DNA of 64,000 bases from Isoetes taiwanensis (lineage: Eukaryota; Streptophyta; Lycopodiopsida; Isoetales; Isoetaceae): the NCBI GenBank assembly GCA_021234155.1, contig JAJEKV010000028.1, positions 8,942,134 to 9,006,133 on the forward strand, read 5' to 3'. Shown piece after piece: positions 1 through 11,436 of the stretch (position 1 is its first letter; every line of letters begins with the position of its first letter). The notes under the pieces were generated by a model that searched no databases, had not been told where the DNA came from, and saw only the letters and a program-made list of their open reading frames with translations. The position numbers were made by a program, and so were the translations under genes.

Positions 1-1689
1 AAACACCTCTTGGCATGAGAATGAGGTGTAGTATTAGACAGTGTGATATGTGGTGCTTGCAGGCTGTAAACTCGTTAATTCTACCCATTCCACATGTTCA
101 ACAATCCCTATTTTGCTGATTCATTTATTATGTTATTTTGCATGCCAATGTTTAATTTGTATAACACTTCATCATGAGTACCCATCATCTATATACCCTT
201 CTACGAAGCCAAAGGCCTACAAATAGATTAAAAAACATTAGAGAATCTTAAGTGAATCTAGAGGAACCTTAGAGAACCCAGTGAAATATTAAGGGGATCT
301 AGGAGAATGTTAAGGGAATATTGAAGAGCCCGACGGATTCTTCATAGAATATCAAAGAATCTAGCAGATCTTTGTGGAACCTTAGGAACCTTAAGGGGAT
401 GTAAGGGAATCTAACGAGACCCTTATAGAATCCCAAGGAATCTATAGGAATCTTTGCACGAATGACTGTCATAGAAAGTCTATCAAAACCATGTTCACCT
501 TTATGAAAAGTCGATGGATTTGCAAGGAATTTGCGGACTTTAATAAAATCTAGTGAAGTAGAAACAAGTTTCCAAAATCTTATGAAATCTCACACATACT
601 CTTATGAATCTTAATGGGATTGGCTCATACAATCGACTAGCTACAATCCTGAAAACATGTACATTCAACTTGCATGGGCCCTACATAGTACAAAGACTTG
701 TAGTATATATAATATATGTACCAGTACCAGATATATAACATACAACCGCGCCCTGTGCACCCCTGCTAGTGGAGGATTGCATTATTAAAACAATTGATGC
801 AATTTGTTGATGGTTCTCAACTTCCTTACCATCGACTGAATGGCAATAATAATAGATTAGCTAACATCTTTAATAGTTTCATGGCCTACCAATAACAATC
901 ATATTTACAATATCATGGCACATCTTCTAGTTGTTTCTTTGGTTCCTTTGGTGAAACCTACATACGTAAACATGGGTAAAAGCTTGCAAGTCCAATTCGT
1001 TTGGAGGATTGTGAAATGCAATTTTAGCATTGAGGAGGGGTAAAAAATGGCAGAATGCTATTTCTTAGATTGGGTTTACTTTCAATGATAGCTATGCATG
1101 GGTAGATCATGGCAAATACTTAGCAAACATTGACAAATGTTACTTGCATATATGTCATGCAACTCGGTTCGCAATGTTGAAAAATAGTTCTCGAAATATT
1201 AATAAGTGTTACGCATTAAATATTGGGCAATTACTTGTTGTAAAAAATATAATGTCAAAGAAAATGTTCTACAAATATTAGCCAACATATGCAAAAAAAT
1301 GATGGGAAAGTGTTAAGAATATATAAATGTTGGGCATATGATGGATATATGTTGGACAAAATTTTAAAAACGATATTTCTTTTATATTGGCTATGTAGTT
1401 ATTTACTGGTTATATAGTTATGTACTTGACTACATAGAATGTGGGCCAGACCAAGAGAAAATTGATACAGGCATGTCTCATCACATAATATTTTGACAGA
1501 TTAATGCGCACAATGGAGACAACAAACACCCCGTCTTCTTCTAATGTGTACTCTTGGAGTAACAAGAGGGTAGGGAATGATAGGGGTTGTCAAACTGTTC
1601 CCAAGCCACTTCACCCTCCGGCCATGGAGGGCAACCCTCCGTGCGCAGCACCTTGTTTTTTTTGGGTTTTCCACTAGCATTTTAATGGT
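1..1689. other. AT-rich non-coding flank
   Basis: I see no convincing gene on either strand. About 235-460 is a run of loosely repeated GAATCT / GGAACCTTA-like words, listed separately. From about 650 to 1689 the DNA is AT-rich with scattered stops in all frames. The short ORFs at 1577-1966 have no recognisable motif and no coding texture. Confidence 0.6.
230..460. repeat. Degenerate short tandem repeat
   Basis: Words such as GAATCTAG, GGAACCTTA, AAGGGAAT and GAATCTTA recur about every 20 bases with many substitutions and small indels. This looks like an old, decayed minisatellite. There is no open frame across it. Confidence 0.45.
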
Positions 1690-1720
1690 GTCTTATTTTA
1701 TGACACCTTATAGTGGAAAA
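1690..1720 (+). repeat. Direct repeat flanking the Harbinger element, left copy
   Basis: A block beginning GTCTTATTTTATGAC and ending TATAGTGGAAAA is present here and again at 6160-6186, just outside the right end of the Harbinger element. The left copy has four extra bases in the middle. The element may have landed in or beside an older repeated sequence. It is too long and too far from the ends to be the target duplication. Confidence 0.55.
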
Positions 1721-2729
1721 CCAACTTCAATTCTTTGTGTCGTATTTTTTTATTTGGAGTCATAAACGGTATCTCAGGGTGTGTTCCCATTAGGCCAAAA
1801 AAGGCCGGTAACTGTGCCAGCTGGCAAGTTACAGGTGTGGTTCGTGCATTCCCGTTACATTCACCGTCACTTAATTTCGCTGACATGGCAAGGGCCTGGA
1901 CTTCGAGTTCGGATGGATTGCGGAGCTTCTGAATTAACCAAACCGTCCCTTTGCTTTGTCGGGTAGCAGAAACACGTCATCATTCTTGTTAGGATTTGGG
2001 ATGGCACTCCTCCACGAATTTGGCGCCAATAGAGAATGTATTTGGAGGTGCAAATTTCTTCAAAGAAGCATCAGGAGGAAGCAAAAATTTCTTCAAAGCA
2101 AAGAACCAGGAACTTTTTTTTGCTGCTCTTATCATGAGAGGCAACATTCGAAATCTTGGTTTTGGTAGGCAAATGCATGGTTTCAGATCTTTCTCTGCAA
2201 ACCAGGTAAGATTTGTATTCTAGTTAAGATTTGTATTCTAGGTTGTGCTTCTTTCTTACATTTTGTGTTTCTTATAATATCTTAGTTCTTGAAGTACGTT
2301 TGTCTAAGCTAGTGGAAGAGAAATTGAAGTCTCGTGATACTTTAGAAAAATGCCGACGAGAACAATAAAATTGACATTTGGCTGAGAATTATGTAAAGAC
2401 CAATCGTAATTATTTGTAAAGACAATTTATAATTTGGATGGATTGGGACAGATTGATCGACACATTTGTAATGATCTTGTAACTCATTACATTTACTGAG
2501 GATCCTCCTTTTCGAAAGCCGTTACATGATTGTGAAGAGGATGTTGTGTTTGAAACTCAAGGATTGGATAATGTGTGCAACGCCACACCCGCAAATGGCT
2601 AGCCCATGCCTCGGGGGCAACCCGGTGCATAAGATGCAACATCTTTGCCTCGGGGGCGCGGCTTCTCGCCATGGAACCAAGGCAATATGCCACAACGCAT
2701 TGGACCGCATTACATGAACCGATGGTGCT

Positions 2730-3571
2730 TCAAGCCGCAAAGAAGGAAGATGAGGAGAGACGTTTATTTGGTGGCACAAGAGAGAAACACAAACGAAAAA
2801 AGATGTGAGATGGTGGAAATAGAGGACTTTTGTTGGCAAAGATGATGTGCGGAGGTCCGCAAGGCATGTTTAGCAAAGTGGGAGACATTGACACGGATTT
2901 CAAAAAATTCATGATTACATGAAGGAGATTCCAAGTGGGACGTGATGGCTCTTGGCGGATGACCGAGCGTAAGGATGTTGGATTACCGCTAAGTTTCTTT
3001 TCGGATGTATATGAAGCGATGGATTGCTGGTATAGCAAGAAGACCGGCCAATCCTTGGATTGGTGACTGAAGTCTTCAATTCTCGCTTCATTTTCTACTC
3101 CATTATCACGCGACGTGTTTGTAGATGTTATTATGCATTTTACTTTCCATGTCTCCTTACTTGAATAGTAACTTTTGTACATGAGCAGCGTGAGGTTACA
3201 CTGTGAAGTCGAAGATGAGCATGACAGTCCTCCGGATGGTGCCGACATACGTATGCATGATGAGTGTAGTTCAACCGGATTATAGCACTGGAAAGAAAAG
3301 GCAGCGAGTACCACGTGGAACAGATGGTTTGGTTAGCATGCTGCAAAAGAGTGAGGAGTCTCAAAGAGAGTGGAGGGAACGGCAAAAGCTGAATTCCGAG
3401 CTTAATTTAAGAAACAAAGTTTGGAAATTGCAACTAATAACGCCTCAAAGACTTCAAGCTATAGCAACGGGATTTCTTATTTCGCACAAAACTCCAAAAC
3501 CGCCACATAAGAGCTTCGGATGCAATTCGGTCTTCTTAATGTTGTTCATTTTCATTCATTCTTCTTTTTAG
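2730..3571 (+). pseudogene. Harbinger ORF1 relic (trihelix / Myb-like DNA-binding protein)
   Basis: The translation is spread over shifting frames. About 2790-2960 reads as a broken trihelix-type segment with ordered tryptophans and an FKKIHDYMKEIPSG stretch. About 2940-3064 continues in one frame with DGSWRMTERKDVGLPLSF and FSDVYEAMDCWYSKKTGQS, then stops. About 3285-3430 gives a basic KKRQRVPRGTDGLVSML stretch followed by a helical, Glu/Arg-rich tail. PIF/Harbinger elements normally carry such a Myb/SANT or trihelix-like ORF1 that helps bring the transposase to the element ends. At least three frame changes and several stops show that this copy no longer encodes a full protein. The family call rests on residue pattern only. 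Confidence 0.5.
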
Positions 3572-4715
3572 TTCAAATTCAAGTCTGCGGTTTCCATGGT
3601 ACCCGCCAGTCTTGATCCATAATACCGGCAGAGACAGGCCGACTTTTGAATGCCCCCTGGGAACCAAGGCATGGATACTAGACTACCTTGTACAACAGCA
3701 GCAAGTTGATAAATTTGATAAGTTGATCATTATGCCATTTGATCGTGTGCAGAATAAACATGTTTGTAAATGACTGAAATAGCATGCATGGTTGTTTAAG
3801 AAGAGCATGTTATTACAATTGATGCTTTCCTGCAAACAATGGTGCTTCAAATTGATGGATTATTGAAAAATTGGCAATATGTAATTCATAAGCTCTTCCA
3901 CCTTATATTTATGTCAATCTGCTAGTATAAGGAGATTCTGAACCTTTTTGTCATATCAGAAAGTTATAACCTGGATGTGGTCTGTATGCGCATGGGAAGG
4001 GCAGTTCAATGCATAAGCTTTTGCAAATGTGGGATCCCATTCCTCATTTTCGGTTATTTCTTTCCATATGGTCCCTGTTGTGCTTCTTCTGTTGTGCAAT
4101 TGGAGAAGTTATAAGTGTCCAGAGAGGTTAGAAATGCATTTGAGACTTATATAATGTGGTTTGTGTTTGCTGTGTATATACTCCTCCTGCAAATTCTCAA
4201 AATATAAATTGGCATTATGTATTAGGCAACCTAACGAACCTTATCTTCCTGTAAGTTTCTGATATGTGGCATATACATGTGTACATTCAGTTGTCATCTG
4301 TTTCAAGCTTTCCCTACAATTCAGAAGAAAAATGCATTACATTATACAAACATGCCCATTAACAAACAAAAATGCCTAAAACATGAAATCTCTAATACTT
4401 CCAGACTGAAACAGTGATTGTTTCCTTCAAAGACCTGAGCTATTATAAATGTCAATGTATAAAGAGTTAACTTTAAAAAATTCAACACTTGAATTATCAA
4501 TAAAAGCTTTCAACATGGCAAACATATTGCCAAAGAGTTGATTGCAGTGATGATTTGGAGACTCCAAAATCATGAAAGTACATGCAAAGTTCATCGACGC
4601 ACCCACAAGTAATCGCATAGTGTCTCTCTTAATGCAGATCCCGTGTTTTGAGGCTGCCTACCCAATGGCATATCCTTATAGGGTGCTGCATGATTAAATT
4701 GTTCCAGACTATCAA

Positions 4716-5903
4716 TCACCGCCAGCGTAATCGGTCACCCCTATCAATCATAATGTTATGCAGCAGGCAACAAGCAAGTATCATTCTAGACAATGCATGT
4801 TTATTTGGCTTGTAAATTTTTCTGTTCAATAGCTGCCATGACTTTTGACCAAATGCACGTTCGACGGTCATGCGAGTTGAAGAGTGCATGTAGTTAAACC
4901 TGTCAGTCCTTGGAGGTAATTTCGTGCCTGGATATGGCACGACCAACCATGACAATAGAGGATAGCCAGCATCTCCTATTATGTATTCTCGGACACTTTG
5001 GTTGCCAATTTGAATTGAAGAACCATTCAATCTATCTCCACTTTCAACCATACGAGCAAAGTTTGAGTTTCGAAGTAGACGCATATCATTAACACTGCCT
5101 GGATAACCTGCAACTACATCCGAAAACCTGGTACGACTGTCAACAATTGCTTGTACAAGCATGGAAAAGTTATTCTCTCTGTCATACCATTCTATCTCAC
5201 TTTCATATGCAGGAAGTTCCATCAAAATATGAGTGGCATCTATAGCACCACAACAGTTTGGAAGACCATGAATTGATTGGAAGCCTCGCTTGACATCAGC
5301 CAATGCTTGACCAACTGGCCATTGAAGATGTTCATTTGCCTGCTTGAGTAAAGAATCTACAAACTTCATAGTTATCCTAGAAGCTGTGGAGGACCCAACT
5401 CCAAATAGTTCAGACAGAGTAATGAAACTATCTCCAGATGCAAATCTCTTCAATGCAATTGCAACCTGTTTTTCTACTGATACCACACGATTTGGAATAT
5501 GTGAAAAACAAGGGGGAGTATTTGTGACCAAATCACAAGATACCTTTTGGCATATGTAGAAGAATGTGTCTTTGGAAACTCTAAAAATCTTTTTAAATCT
5601 TGGTGCATCAACCCGCATTACATAATCCTCAAAATGGTACCACCAATGTGTTGATCGTGGCCTTATATACCATTGACCATAACTAATTCCTGTCAAGGTT
5701 CCTCTGGGCAATGTGAGATCAGAGTTAAGCATTGAAAACAATAAAATTCTGGACACGGTATGAGCTTGGTTTCTTTCAAGGGAGGCTTGTTGAATATCTG
5801 TCTCATCATCTTCTAAAATGGCATTCACTCTTTCTAAATTATCCAGTGCAATTGTCAAAGCTTGCATAAGAACCATAAGAAGAAGAACCTGTTGTTGATC
5901 CAT
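4716..5903 (-). CDS. PIF/Harbinger transposase (DDE_Tnp_4 / HARBI1-like nuclease)
   Basis: This is a 395-residue uninterrupted frame, close to the usual length of about 400 for the family. A helix-turn-helix lies near residues 160-185 (FITLSELFGVGSSTASRI). The RNase H-fold catalytic domain follows, with the expected acidic triad: Asp222 in GAIDATH, Asp311 in GDAGYP and Glu348 in VERAFG. The conserved GYPGSVNDMRLL block lies between the first two. The protein cuts out and reinserts the element by recognising its terminal inverted repeats. It starts at the ATG at 5903, which leaves about 250 bp to the right TIR for a promoter. It appears intact, with no stop or frameshift and all key residues present. 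A domesticated HARBI1-like host gene would be the alternative, but the flanking TIRs and target duplication argue for a transposon gene. Confidence 0.92.
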   Translation of the reverse strand: MDQQQVLLLMVLMQALTIALDNLERVNAILEDDETDIQQASLERNQAHTVSRILLFSMLNSDLTLPRGTLTGISYGQWYIRPRSTHWWYHFEDYVMRVDAPRFKKIFRVSKDTFFYICQKVSCDLVTNTPPCFSHIPNRVVSVEKQVAIALKRFASGDSFITLSELFGVGSSTASRITMKFVDSLLKQANEHLQWPVGQALADVKRGFQSIHGLPNCCGAIDATHILMELPAYESEIEWYDRENNFSMLVQAIVDSRTRFSDVVAGYPGSVNDMRLLRNSNFARMVESGDRLNGSSIQIGNQSVREYIIGDAGYPLLSWLVVPYPGTKLPPRTDRFNYMHSSTRMTVERAFGQKSWQLLNRKIYKPNKHALSRMILACCLLHNIMIDRGDRLRWR

Positions 5904-6159
5904 TGGAACAGTACGAGGAGGATCTTGCTTGTAAAACGTTCCACCAATCGTTGCAGAGCGCTATCAGATGAACAGAGACAGAGACGTTTTTCCTTTCCGA
6001 CGGAGATGCTTCCCGTTGAACAATTCTGGGAGGTGATGACATGGAGAGGTCAAATGGGAATGGAACGTTGGAAAACCGGTAAAAGGGACCAGCAATTATC
6101 TGACGTGGCAAACTCAGAAACACAGGTCGGGTAGTAATGGGAATGCACCCTCAATGTGA

Positions 6160-6186
6160 GTCTTATTTTATGACTATAGTGGAAAA
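6160..6186 (+). repeat. Direct repeat flanking the Harbinger element, right copy
   Basis: This is the partner of 1690-1720. It shares GTCTTATTTTATGAC and TATAGTGGAAAA and lies nine bases outside the right terminal inverted repeat. Confidence 0.55.
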
Positions 6187-6290
6187 TCACCCTTAACCCA
6201 ATTGGCGCACTCTCGTCTATTTCCAAGTCTTCCAAATTTGGTCAAGTACTCAGTATCTGCAGTATGAGCTACCTCATGAGCTACCTCTGT

Positions 6291-7175
6291 TCATGTGGCA
6301 ACATGACAGGCCCATTGAGAGACATCAGACAGACTAGAGAAAGGACTTCCAGATACAAAAAATGGTGCCCAATACAATGGGTGTTCATACTTATCTTTTA
6401 AAGATACCATGGATTGTCGAAGAGCAGCGGCTACTGTCCAGCCATCTTTCATGTTGACGTAAAATTTATCCATGAGAGCTTTTGTTGCTTGATCATCCAC
6501 TTTCCATAAGGAAGCCACAACAGTAGGAACCCCCGCTAAGTGGAAGGCCCTGGTCAAACCCAATGTTCCTTCTGCACATATTTGTCCAGTCCCAGAACTG
6601 CACGCGCCTAAAACTGTCACTACAGCACTTAGTTCTTCCCCTTCACATATCTGCTCTGCTGTCAACAGATCTTTCCTTCTTGTCTTACTAATTTGAGCTC
6701 CTTCTGCCCTGATATTGCAACCTTCTTTGGCAATTTGATTGTCTTCTGCTAGCTCTAGTGCTCCAAACTTGCAAACCATTTCAAATAGTTCACTTGATCT
6801 TGCTAGCTCTAGTGATCCACTTGGTATGCGATTAAAGACCGTATGGCAAGATATGTGAATCCAACAACTATTTGGTAACGTGTTTGACACTGCTCCAACC
6901 TTAACTTCGTCACCAGTCAAGCATTGGAGACTCATGCCAGCCTCTTCCAAAATCTTCGCCACAATTTTTCCTTCTTCCTCTGCATATTTTAAATTTTTCT
7001 TTGGATTTGCTACCACAAGAGCTCTCCTGTGCTCTCTTTTTTTTGTCAGGTACTGCCTCCTCATTTCACAATGCTTGAATAACCTCAGAAAACTAATAGT
7101 GCTTATTTCATATTTCTCAATAAGGTACTTACCATCACTACATCTAAGAGCCGCAAATGGTACCATAGACGTTTC
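6291..7175 (-). CDS. CHAT protease domain, last exon of the TPR-CHAT gene
   Basis: This exon is open to its stop near 6291. On the minus strand the acceptor reads TTGCAG then GAAACG. The preceding exon ends SIVIVTSE at the donor G|GTAAATG near 7256, and the two join in frame. The His and Cys of the caspase-like dyad are about 80 residues apart, as in other CHAT domains. The downstream segment VVASLWKVDDQATKALMDKFY is the usual helix after the catalytic Cys. Because the dyad and the surrounding strands are intact, this domain alone could still be functional even if upstream TPR frames are broken. Confidence 0.85.
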   Translation of the reverse strand, partial: ETSMVPFAALRCSDGKYLIEKYEISTISFLRLFKHCEMRRQYLTKKREHRRALVVANPKKNLKYAEEEGKIVAKILEEAGMSLQCLTGDEVKVGAVSNTLPNSCWIHISCHTVFNRIPSGSLELARSSELFEMVCKFGALELAEDNQIAKEGCNIRAEGAQISKTRRKDLLTAEQICEGEELSAVVTVLGACSSGTGQICAEGTLGLTRAFHLAGVPTVVASLWKVDDQATKALMDKFYVNMKDGWTVAAALRQSMVSLKDKYEHPLYWAPFFVSGSPFSSLSDVSQWACHVAT

Positions 7176-8409
7176 CTGCAATGAGAGCAACCCCTGTTAT
7201 ATAATTAAAAAAATAAGGTAAGGACAGAACTCTGGAAGGTAGAATAAACATTTACCTCACTTGTAACAATGACAATGCTCTTGGCCTCAGCCCTTTCTAA
7301 TGCTTCCTCCCAACATCCGATCAGGAGTTTGAATAAGTCTCGCATCACTTGATCCCATTTTTGCTTGATCTTAGAACCAGTGTCACTGATAGCTGATTTC
7401 ATAGCCTCTGAAGTTGTTAGTGGCTTCATAGCCTCTGGCACTTTGGAGAAAGGACTTCCCTGATCTGCCAACCCCAAGTGAGGTAGCTTTCCATCCTGGA
7501 TGAAGTAGGAGCAAAATTGCGAAAATAAAATAAATATTGTCTTGGCACCAGCAAGCTTTGATATTGAGCAAAGTTCAGATAGCCACCTCATCATTTTCAT
7601 CAAATATAGATTAACTGTTAAGGTAATTTACACCAGGCCTGTTTTCTAGAGAATGCAAGAAATCGCGACCACGTTGGCGTTCAGGCCATAGTAGTGCTTT
7701 TGATTGTAGTTGACCTGATCCTTGTCCTTCGAACACAATCTTAGCTATGATTGACAACTCCATCTGCCGGAACTTATTTTTATTGTTATCAATGAAAGAA
7801 ATGCGGTCTATGCTGGAATCAAATTTGCCAGGAGTTTTCATATCCATATCAAGAAGAGCCTCCAATTTCTCTTTTCGCCTCTTCGTACTTACCTGAGCTA
7901 AGATAGAAGTTAACCTCAAGCTCTAGCACAGACCGAAGAAGTATTGGGTATGAACGTCCCAACTCCTCTGCCTCAACAAAGTGATTTTCTATGTCTTCTG
8001 TGTTCCCAGATATAAGTGCAATATTTGCAAGATTAAGCAAAGCCTCATGACCTAATTCTAGACGGTGCTTGGCATCCTTCCATGAGATAGCCAATAATTT
8101 TAACCAAATTTCCTTTGCTTCCTCAACTTTTTGATTTGTGCAAAAGCAACGATGCTTCAGACCTTAAGAAGATTATCTTATAATGCTCATGAGTAGAACT
8201 ACGGAAGGTATGCCTCTCAATGCAGTTTCTTCGAACCGTTTCATTCCACCTTCAAATTCCCCATCTTCCACCTTACCTAGCTGTAATTGGCATTGCACTA
8301 TTTGACATATACAATCACAAAGTATTTGTGCAATGGCGTATCCTTTGATTGAATGTGCATTGAACTCCACTTTTTCAAGTTCATTGATGGCATTTCTAAA
8401 AAGATCCAC

Positions 8410-10092
8410 GCATTCTTCATACTTTCCTATTACTGATGAAATTTTCCCCTGGCAAAATAGACTTACACCATCTGCCAAAGGACCACCATACTTTTCTATT
8501 TGTCTTTGTAATTCTCTTGCCTTATCATATTGCCCCAGTCCAAAATACGTGCGGAAAAGATCATGCAATGAACAAATCTGGGCATGTGTCCACGTTGTAG
8601 TTCTTGCTGCTTCCAAGTTCTGCAAGCGGTATGTCAGTCGATCATCAGCTTTGCAAATATCTAAGTGATTAAGTTGATAGCTTGCCAAATACCTAAGGGT
8701 GGAGGAATTTCCCAGCACCAAGCTTTGCTTCAATAACTGTTCGTAGTCCTCACTGTCTTTCGAAAGAGCCATTGCATGGTAATATAAGACCCATGCTCTA
8801 TTTTCTTCTGGTTCCATGTCGAAGTTTGCTTGCAAGTTACCAAGAATACGAGACTGAAATGACTTCGAGAATGCTTTGGGAATCATGTGGTTATCCTTAG
8901 AGCAGAAGGCATGCCATACATTATCAGCCTCAATAATGTGCTCATCGTTCCCACTAGCGACTGCATCCTGATGTTCTTTGATCAGTTCAATAAGTAGATC
9001 ATTAAATCGTTGAAGACGACTTTGCACGACCTGTTTGGTTTTCCTTGCAATGGTTTCCATGTACTGGAATCCGTGCTGTGGAACCCATGCAGTAGAAGAA
9101 GGCTCTAGTTTTGCAAATATCGCAATTGCTTCATCAAACGCATCTGAGCACTCCTCCAGCTTATGCATCACATATGCGATCTGCCCATGACAATACATAT
9201 ACAGGCCTTTGCAAACAGGATCTTCATATCGCATGCTTTCTAGCTGTGCTAGAATCCAATCAGGAGAACCATTGAAGGCATGGCAAACATTCACTAGTGC
9301 AAGAAATTTCATGCTTGTGTGCTCTGCCACCTGAATTTGCAACTTCGAGCATCTGCTTATTTCATCAAACTTGCCTAACATGTAATAGCATTCTGCCAAT
9401 CTCCAATATGCCAGACATTTAAGGCGAGATGATTTCGTTAACCTAGGGATGAGCTCCATTACAGATGTAACAATTGTCTTTACCAAATCATTGAGTGGCC
9501 ATAGAAATGAAATGTAATACAGGGTCCACGCTGGAGTTGCTTCTTCCGCTATGTTGCAGAAGCTTGTTAAGCAACGATGAACCCTTTCACCAATGTTTGG
9601 ATTAATGTAGAAGCTGCCATAGTATGACTTTGCTGCATTTATGAATGAGGTGATATGGTCCTGCATCATTTCAATGTTCCCATCATGGACTGCACTTTGA
9701 TGTAATATAATGGATTCCTCTAATTCATCATCTTCGTCCTTTTTTTGTTCTTTCCTTTCAACAAACCCGCGCTTCATTATCAAATTACCCAATACAGAGT
9801 GGTATAACTTTGTTAGTCTAGGGATGAGCTGCATTATGGAACTTAAAATTGTCTTTACTAAATCATTGGGCGGCCACAGAAATGAAATGTAGTACAAGGT
9901 CCATGCTGGAGTTTCTTCTTCTTCTATGTTGCAGAAGCTTGTTAGGCAACGGTGAACCCTTTCACCAATTTTTGGATTAACATAGAAGCTGCCGTAGTGT
10001 AGCTTTGCTGCATTTATGAATGAGATGATATAATCTTCCAGCATTTCAATGTTTCCATCATGAACTGCTCTCTGGTGTAATACAATGAATTC
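8410..10092 (-). repeat. Internal duplications in the TPR-like region
   Basis: The codons for residues 28-121 and 154-247 of the long frame encode nearly the same block (shared words AVHDGNIEM, GERVHRCLTSFCNI, PAWTLYYISFLWP, LIPRLTK). A third, diverged copy begins near residue 397. The first two copies are close enough at the DNA level (9433-9714 and 9811-10092) to be a recent tandem duplication of about 378 bp. Confidence 0.8.
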
Positions 10093-10173
10093 CTCTATTT
10101 CACGACCTTCATCTTCTTTTGCTTTCCATACTGATGTGACATGGGGTATGGGACTGTTTGCAGCAAGCTCCAT

Positions 10174-11436
10174 TACTTAAATTACAGTAGAATATCTATA
10201 ATTGCACACATGTCACCAAAATTCATGGTTTGAAATGTTCCTAGATCTGTAGCCAGAAGAATGTTAAAAGAGTTAATATTCTTATTTAATTCGTGATCCT
10301 GTTCTAATCCACCAATATGATGCCTGCCTCATTATCAAATTACCAACTATCTCATTGCTTAAATTAAATAATGGTTGCTGATAGTTGATGTTAAAAGGGG
10401 TGTCTCAACCTCCTCCTCAATATCACTTTAAAGCGGCTGCATAGATAGTACTAGCCATCTCATCACAAATTCTTCTTCATCATAACATGAAAGATGTTGA
10501 ATATTTTCAAAAATGCAATGCATGGTGATTTCTCAAAAATGTAACTTGACTTGGACACTGAGAACTAGAAATAGTACATCTATGTGCCCTCTATTGTCCA
10601 AGGGAGATGCCAGAACAATGCAATCTTGCACAGCCTAATATAGAACAAGACAAGTGAATGCGAACTCTCTAAATGTTCCTATTTTATTTACCTGGCAATT
10701 CTTGGCTGAAAACACCAGGGTCACTTAAGCAATACAGCTATCACGCATCAACTGATGTTATAATGCAGCCTTGAAGTGGTGCATCTGCTTTTAAATGTCA
10801 ACGAAACTCAGGGGCACAAACAACAATCATTTTCATTGCAACTGATTCATGTTGGATTCGCTAATAAAAGGCAAAGGGTCCGCCGTTAGAAGGTTGATCT
10901 GCCAGAAGACAAAGCCAGTTCGACTAGTGCTTTCCAGATGCCCCTCTTCAGTATCCGAGCCAAGGGTACCATCAGCGGCATTGGAGGTAATTGGAACGGC
11001 TATTCTGCTTCTGAGTTTGACATTTGCACAGTGACAGTAGAAACCTTTGGTCGCCTGTTTTCCATTATGCATTTTGGGGTTGCCACGTTACATGCCTCAA
11101 TAATCAAAGCTTAAATTGCATAGCATTTGTCTCCCCTGTACAGACATGTCATGCTAATCAACTTTGATTTTGCTCCAGTTTAGCACGAGAATCGATCAAG
11201 TTTAAATTGCATCGCATTTTGTCTTTTCTGTACAGGCAATTCAAACTCAATGATGCCCACAGATGCTAGGTTGTGGACCTTCCATGTGTCTCTCATACCT
11301 AATGCCTCGTGCCCTTCTTCTGCAAAAAAAAACTGTAAAAAACGATGAACCCTACTCTGCCTGGTGCGTACAAAAAACTGATGAGCCCATAAGAACCCTA
11401 AACAGAACCCTAGATCGTGAAGCGTGTAGATCTGGC
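10174..11436. promoter_or_regulatory. Divergent intergenic region between the CHAT and gasdermin-like genes
   Basis: These 1.26 kb separate two genes transcribed away from each other, so the region must hold both promoters. I see no strong TATA box in a convincing position. Short ORFs on both strands at 10833-11072 have some coding-like texture but no recognised family, and one could be an unannotated 5' exon. At 11100-11240 two similar phrases recur (AAATTGCATAGCATTTGTCTCCCCTGTACAG and AAATTGCATCGCATTTTGTCTTTTCTGTACAG, about 95 bp apart), a small direct repeat just upstream of the gasdermin-like gene. Both end in an acceptor-like CAG. Confidence 0.4.

Larger units (their letters stand above)
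1777..6150. mobile_element. PIF/Harbinger DNA transposon with TIRs and TCA target duplication
   Basis: The left end starts GGGTGTGTTCCCATTA and the right end is the inverted form of GGGTGCATTCCCATTA, so 14 of 16 terminal bases match. TCA directly precedes the left end (1774-1776) and directly follows the right end (6151-6153), which fits the 3-bp duplication typical of PIF/Harbinger. Inside are an intact DDE transposase on the minus strand (4716-5903) and a decayed trihelix/Myb-like ORF on the plus strand (about 2730-3571). These are the two genes expected in autonomous members of this superfamily. The 1793-2700 and 3600-4700 stretches are non-coding filler. The ends and the transposase look recent while the partner ORF is broken, so mobility would depend on a partner supplied elsewhere. 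Confidence 0.85.
6291..10173 (-). pseudogene. TPR-repeat protein with C-terminal CHAT (caspase-like) protease domain; frame-disrupted
   Basis: The longest frame (8173-10173, 666 codons) is an all-helical TPR-like region. A block of about 94 residues (28-121) is duplicated at 154-247, a weaker third copy starts near 397, and classic TPR helices follow near 255-360 and 530-605. Coding continues through 7611-8160 and 7256-7603. A clear intron (donor after 7256, acceptor before 7175) leads to the last exon, 6291-7175. That exon is a CHAT domain with both catalytic residues: His in HISCHTV and Cys in LGACSSG, followed by GTLGLTRAFHLAGVPTVV. CHAT proteins are caspase/separase-like cysteine proteases, and TPR arrays usually sense or bind partners. 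The frame changes near 8200-8210, at the five-T run at 8128-8132 and near 7866-7890, without convincing introns at the first two. So the copy is either a young pseudogene or has homopolymer errors in the assembly. It is divergently paired with the gasdermin-like gene at 11437. Confidence 0.75.

Noticed and set aside
2730-3314. 194-codon minus-strand ORF
   Set aside because: It lies opposite the trihelix-like relic, has no family motif and reads as a chance frame.
10833-11072. Minus ORF as an extra exon of the TPR-CHAT gene
   Set aside because: No donor site leads to the start at 10173 and no TPR-like pattern is visible. Noted only in the intergenic entry.
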